Part shown: piece after piece, positions 61,604-64,000 of the stretch
Layout of the letters: each line of letters opens with the position of its first letter
Position numbering within the stretch: position 1 is the stretch's first letter
From: a bacterium 1xD8-48
Lineage (GTDB): Bacteria > Bacillota > Clostridia > Lachnospirales > Lachnospiraceae
NCBI GenBank assembly: GCA_009917455.1
Contig: QZDS01000016.1
Coordinates: 1-64,000 of the forward strand
Direction: 5' to 3'
Length of the DNA: 64,000 bases
Position numbers and translations under genes: made by a program
Notes under the pieces: generated by a model
Told to the model about the DNA's origin: nothing
Seen by the model: the letters and a program-made list of their open reading frames with translations, nothing else
Databases searched by the model: none

Positions 61604-62596
61604 TTGATTGTAGTTGAAAATCTTGTAAAAAAATACGGCGGCCATCTTGCGGTGGATCATCTTTCATTCAAGGTGGAGCCGGGCAAAATTTATGGCTTTT
61701 TAGGGCCTAACGGAGCCGGAAAGAGCACCACCATGAACATCATGACCGGATACATAGCACCCACTGAGGGCAGCGTAAAAATAAACGGTTATGATATTAT
61801 GAAGGAGGCGGAGGATGCCAAAAAGTGTATCGGCTATCTGCCGGAGGTTCCGCCGTTATATCAGGATATGACGGTAGCGGAGTATCTGATATTTGTAGCC
61901 AGGCTGAAGAAAATTCCGGGAGATGTGCGGAAAAAACAGATAGAGGAGGTGATGGCGCTTACCATGACCTCGGATATGGCCGGGAGGCTCATCAAAAATC
62001 TGTCTAAAGGTTACAGGCAGAGAGTGGGACTGGCACAGGCGGTTTTGGGCTATCCCGAGGTTATTATTTTAGATGAACCAACCGCCGGGCTTGACCCGAA
62101 GCAGATAATCGAAATCAGGGATTTGATTAAAAAGCTGGGGGAAAATCACACGGTAATTTTGAGCTCTCACATTTTATCCGAGGTACAGGCCGTCTGTGAT
62201 GAAATTATGATTATTTCTAAGGGGCAGCTTGTGGCTAACGATACGCCGGAAGGGCTTACCGGCCTGATGAAAGGCGCTGCCGGTCTGGAACTTACTGTTC
62301 TTGGGGAAAGGGAGCGGGTCATGTCTGTCATAAAGGGCTTTGACAAAATCAGGGCTTACCGTTTTGAAGATGAAAAGAAAGAAAACCTTGTGAAGATGGT
62401 TCTGGAAACAGACAGGGAATATGATATCCGGGAAGAACTGTTTTATGCTCTGGCCGAAAAGAGGCTGCCAATTATGTCGCTGCACCGGCTTGAGAAGTCT
62501 TTGGAGGATGTATTCCTTGAACTTACAGGGACAACCTCAGGCGTGAGCGGGGTGCGGGAAGAAAAAGGAGGCGAAAACCATGACGGCAATTTATAA
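61604..62596 (+). CDS. ABC transporter ATPase, Gld/Nos type
   Basis: 330 residues. GPNGAGKST Walker A, LSKGYRQRVGLAQAVLG signature, VIILDEPTAGLD Walker B and SSHILSEVQ switch; a C-terminal domain of about 100 residues as in GldA-like ATPases. TTG 61604 is chosen since GGAGG (61590-61594) is nine bases upstream; the longer frame has no ribosome site. It overlaps the permease gene by 17 bp. Such transporters act in gliding in Bacteroidota but have unknown cargo in Firmicutes. Confidence 0.88.
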   Translation: MIVVENLVKKYGGHLAVDHLSFKVEPGKIYGFLGPNGAGKSTTMNIMTGYIAPTEGSVKINGYDIMKEAEDAKKCIGYLPEVPPLYQDMTVAEYLIFVARLKKIPGDVRKKQIEEVMALTMTSDMAGRLIKNLSKGYRQRVGLAQAVLGYPEVIILDEPTAGLDPKQIIEIRDLIKKLGENHTVILSSHILSEVQAVCDEIMIISKGQLVANDTPEGLTGLMKGAAGLELTVLGERERVMSVIKGFDKIRAYRFEDEKKENLVKMVLETDREYDIREELFYALAEKRLPIMSLHRLEKSLEDVFLELTGTTSGVSGVREEKGGENHDGNL

Positions 62597-64000
62597 AAGA
62601 GAACTGCATTCGTATTTTCATTCCTTTTTGGGGACGCTTTTTATCGGGGCTATGCTGTTCCTCCTGGGGATTTATTTTTCCGTATATAACCTGTTTATGG
62701 GATATCCGTATATCGGTTATGCGCTGTCATCCATCGTCTTTCTGTTTCTCATCAGCATTCCGGTATTGACCATGCGGATTCTGGCAGAGGAACGCCACCA
62801 GAAGACGGACCAGCTGATACTTACGTCTCCTGTCAGCATCAGCAGTATTGTTATCGGTAAATTTCTGGCGCTTGCTACGATATTTGCAATCCCTGTGGGT
62901 ATTATCTGTACCTACCCTCTGATTTTAAGCATCTGGGGGACGGTTTCCTTCGGAGAATCCTATCTTGCCATACTGGGATTTTTCCTGTACGGGCTGGCCT
63001 GTATCGCTATAGGCGTCTTTGTCTCGTCACTGACAGAAAGTCAGGTGATTGCGGCGGTGATTACCTTTGCCATTCTGTTTCTTGGCTATGTGATGTCCGG
63101 GCTCTGCAATATGATATCGTCAACAGGAAATCTTCTTACCAGATTCTTAAGCGCCTTTGATATGGTGGGCCGGTTCGAGGGTCTGCTGAACGGTTCGCTT
63201 GAATTGTCCGGGATTGTCTATTTTTTGTCTGTCATCATACTTTTTCTGGTATTTACGGTACAGTCCATTCAGAAAAGGCGTTATGAGGTTTCCGCAACAA
63301 CTCTGGGAATGGGAGTTTACAGCTCGGGTACGGTACTGATCAGTGCTGTGATTATCGTATTAATAAACTTTTTTGTTTCGGAGCTTCCCTCCAGATATAC
63401 GGTTTTTGACGTTACTGCAAACAGGCTTTATTCTCTCTCGGAGGAGACGAAAAAGCTGCTCTCCGATATAGACGAGGATATTTCCGTTTATGTACTTGTA
63501 AATGAATCTCAGGCGGATGAAACCCTGGACGCGACTCTGAAAAATTATGCCGGCTTTAACTCCCGTATTAAGGTTTCCTATGTAGACCCGGCTGTGAACC
63601 CTAAATTCTTTACCAATTATACGGACGACATTGTCACCCAAAACAGCCTGATTGTGGAGAGCGCAAAGCGCAGTAAGGTGATTGATTACAGCGATATCTA
63701 CCAGTCGGAATTTGATTATTATAATTATTCCTCCACCGTAACCGGCTACGACGGGGAGGGGCAGCTTACCAGCGCTATCGCCTATGTGACTACGGAGGAA
63801 ATGCCCAGAATCTACATGTTAGAGGGCCACGATGAGCTTTCCTTTGAACCGGCCTTTACCTCCGCAATCGAGAAAGCAAATGTGGATTATGAAACCATTA
63901 ATCTGCTTAATTATGACACGGTACCGGAAGACGCGGACTGTGTGATTCTCAATGCGCCTGCCCGGGATTTATCGAATGACGATACGGAAAAGCTTCTTTC
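62580..64000 (+). CDS. Fused Gld-type ABC permease and GldG-like domain, partial
   Basis: At least 473 residues, open to the window's right edge. The first 235 residues are an ABC-2 permease with six membrane segments (MTAIYKRELHSYFHSFLGTL start, RILAEERHQKTDQLILTSPVS). A further membrane segment (about 250-267) is followed by a GldG-like external domain (TANRLYSLSEETKKLLSDID, YVLVNESQAD). GldF- and GldG-type parts are usually separate proteins, so this is a fusion. AAAGGAGGCG precedes ATG 62580. Confidence 0.85.
   Translation, partial: MTAIYKRELHSYFHSFLGTLFIGAMLFLLGIYFSVYNLFMGYPYIGYALSSIVFLFLISIPVLTMRILAEERHQKTDQLILTSPVSISSIVIGKFLALATIFAIPVGIICTYPLILSIWGTVSFGESYLAILGFFLYGLACIAIGVFVSSLTESQVIAAVITFAILFLGYVMSGLCNMISSTGNLLTRFLSAFDMVGRFEGLLNGSLELSGIVYFLSVIILFLVFTVQSIQKRRYEVSATTLGMGVYSSGTVLISAVIIVLINFFVSELPSRYTVFDVTANRLYSLSEETKKLLSDIDEDISVYVLVNESQADETLDATLKNYAGFNSRIKVSYVDPAVNPKFFTNYTDDIVTQNSLIVESAKRSKVIDYSDIYQSEFDYYNYSSTVTGYDGEGQLTSAIAYVTTEEMPRIYMLEGHDELSFEPAFTSAIEKANVDYETINLLNYDTVPEDADCVILNAPARDLSNDDTEKLL

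Overview
The window looks like the genome of an endospore-forming Clostridia, most likely Lachnospiraceae. The evidence is a cotJABC spore-coat operon, an anaerobe-type rubrerythrin, Tn4451-type serine recombinases with their TnpW, RepA_N and Cys-rich VLP companions, and strong AGGAGG ribosome sites. No rRNA, tRNA or CRISPR array was recognised. Roughly the first 40 kb is mobile or horizontally acquired DNA. From about 40.6 kb onward it reads as chromosome, interrupted by one inserted element at 51.0-60.8 kb.

Region A (1-18.1 kb): every recognised gene is on the + strand and most are unknown. Recognisable members are an HNH endonuclease, two small HTH proteins, a DUF262 protein coupled to DUF3846 and DUF4314 proteins, a short tyrosine recombinase and a PARG-like macro-domain protein. 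This looks like part of a large plasmid or integrative element whose left end lies outside the window. Its most striking property is a 9-base word, CAGGGGTAY (usually TCAGGGGTAY). I located 25 exact copies, all on the + strand, in all three codon phases and in gaps, and none after 17.6 kb. It also holds 41-bp tandem repeats and two matching ATACGA site pairs.

Region B (18.1-40.6 kb): a composite island. It starts with a RelA/SpoT-like gene and a small coupled partner, then a serine-recombinase/TnpW/RepA_N/Cys-rich VLP module. Regulators and accessory enzymes follow (AraC, MerR, GNAT, TrmO), then an AAA-ATPase plus subtilisin-like protease pair resembling the IetAS anti-phage system, flanked by 41-bp direct repeats. 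After that come HicAB and a lantibiotic-immunity ABC transporter (LanFEG type) with its own two-component system. Its right side ends in scrambled copies of sequences also present at 18.1-19.2 kb and a recombinase fragment.

Region C (40.7-51.0 and 60.8-64 kb): chromosome-like genes. These are a DegV protein, an AraC regulator coupled to a ClpP paralogue, rubrerythrin, a two-component system, TraX, an O6-methylguanine methyltransferase, a chemotaxis receptor with an FMN-binding lipoprotein, the cotJ operon, and a Gld-type ABC transporter running off the right edge.

Region D (51.02-60.78 kb): a 9.76-kb element with its own large serine recombinase, inserted precisely inside cotJC. Joining the flanks at the shared CCTA restores an uninterrupted cotJC frame, and the element ends carry inverted copies of GAAATGTTCCAT. 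Its cargo is resistance-like: a PadR regulator, an AraC-acetyltransferase fusion with a MATE pump, and an ABC-F protein behind a leader peptide and attenuator. It also carries several decayed genes. The layout resembles elements that interrupt sporulation genes and are excised during sporulation, but that function is an inference.
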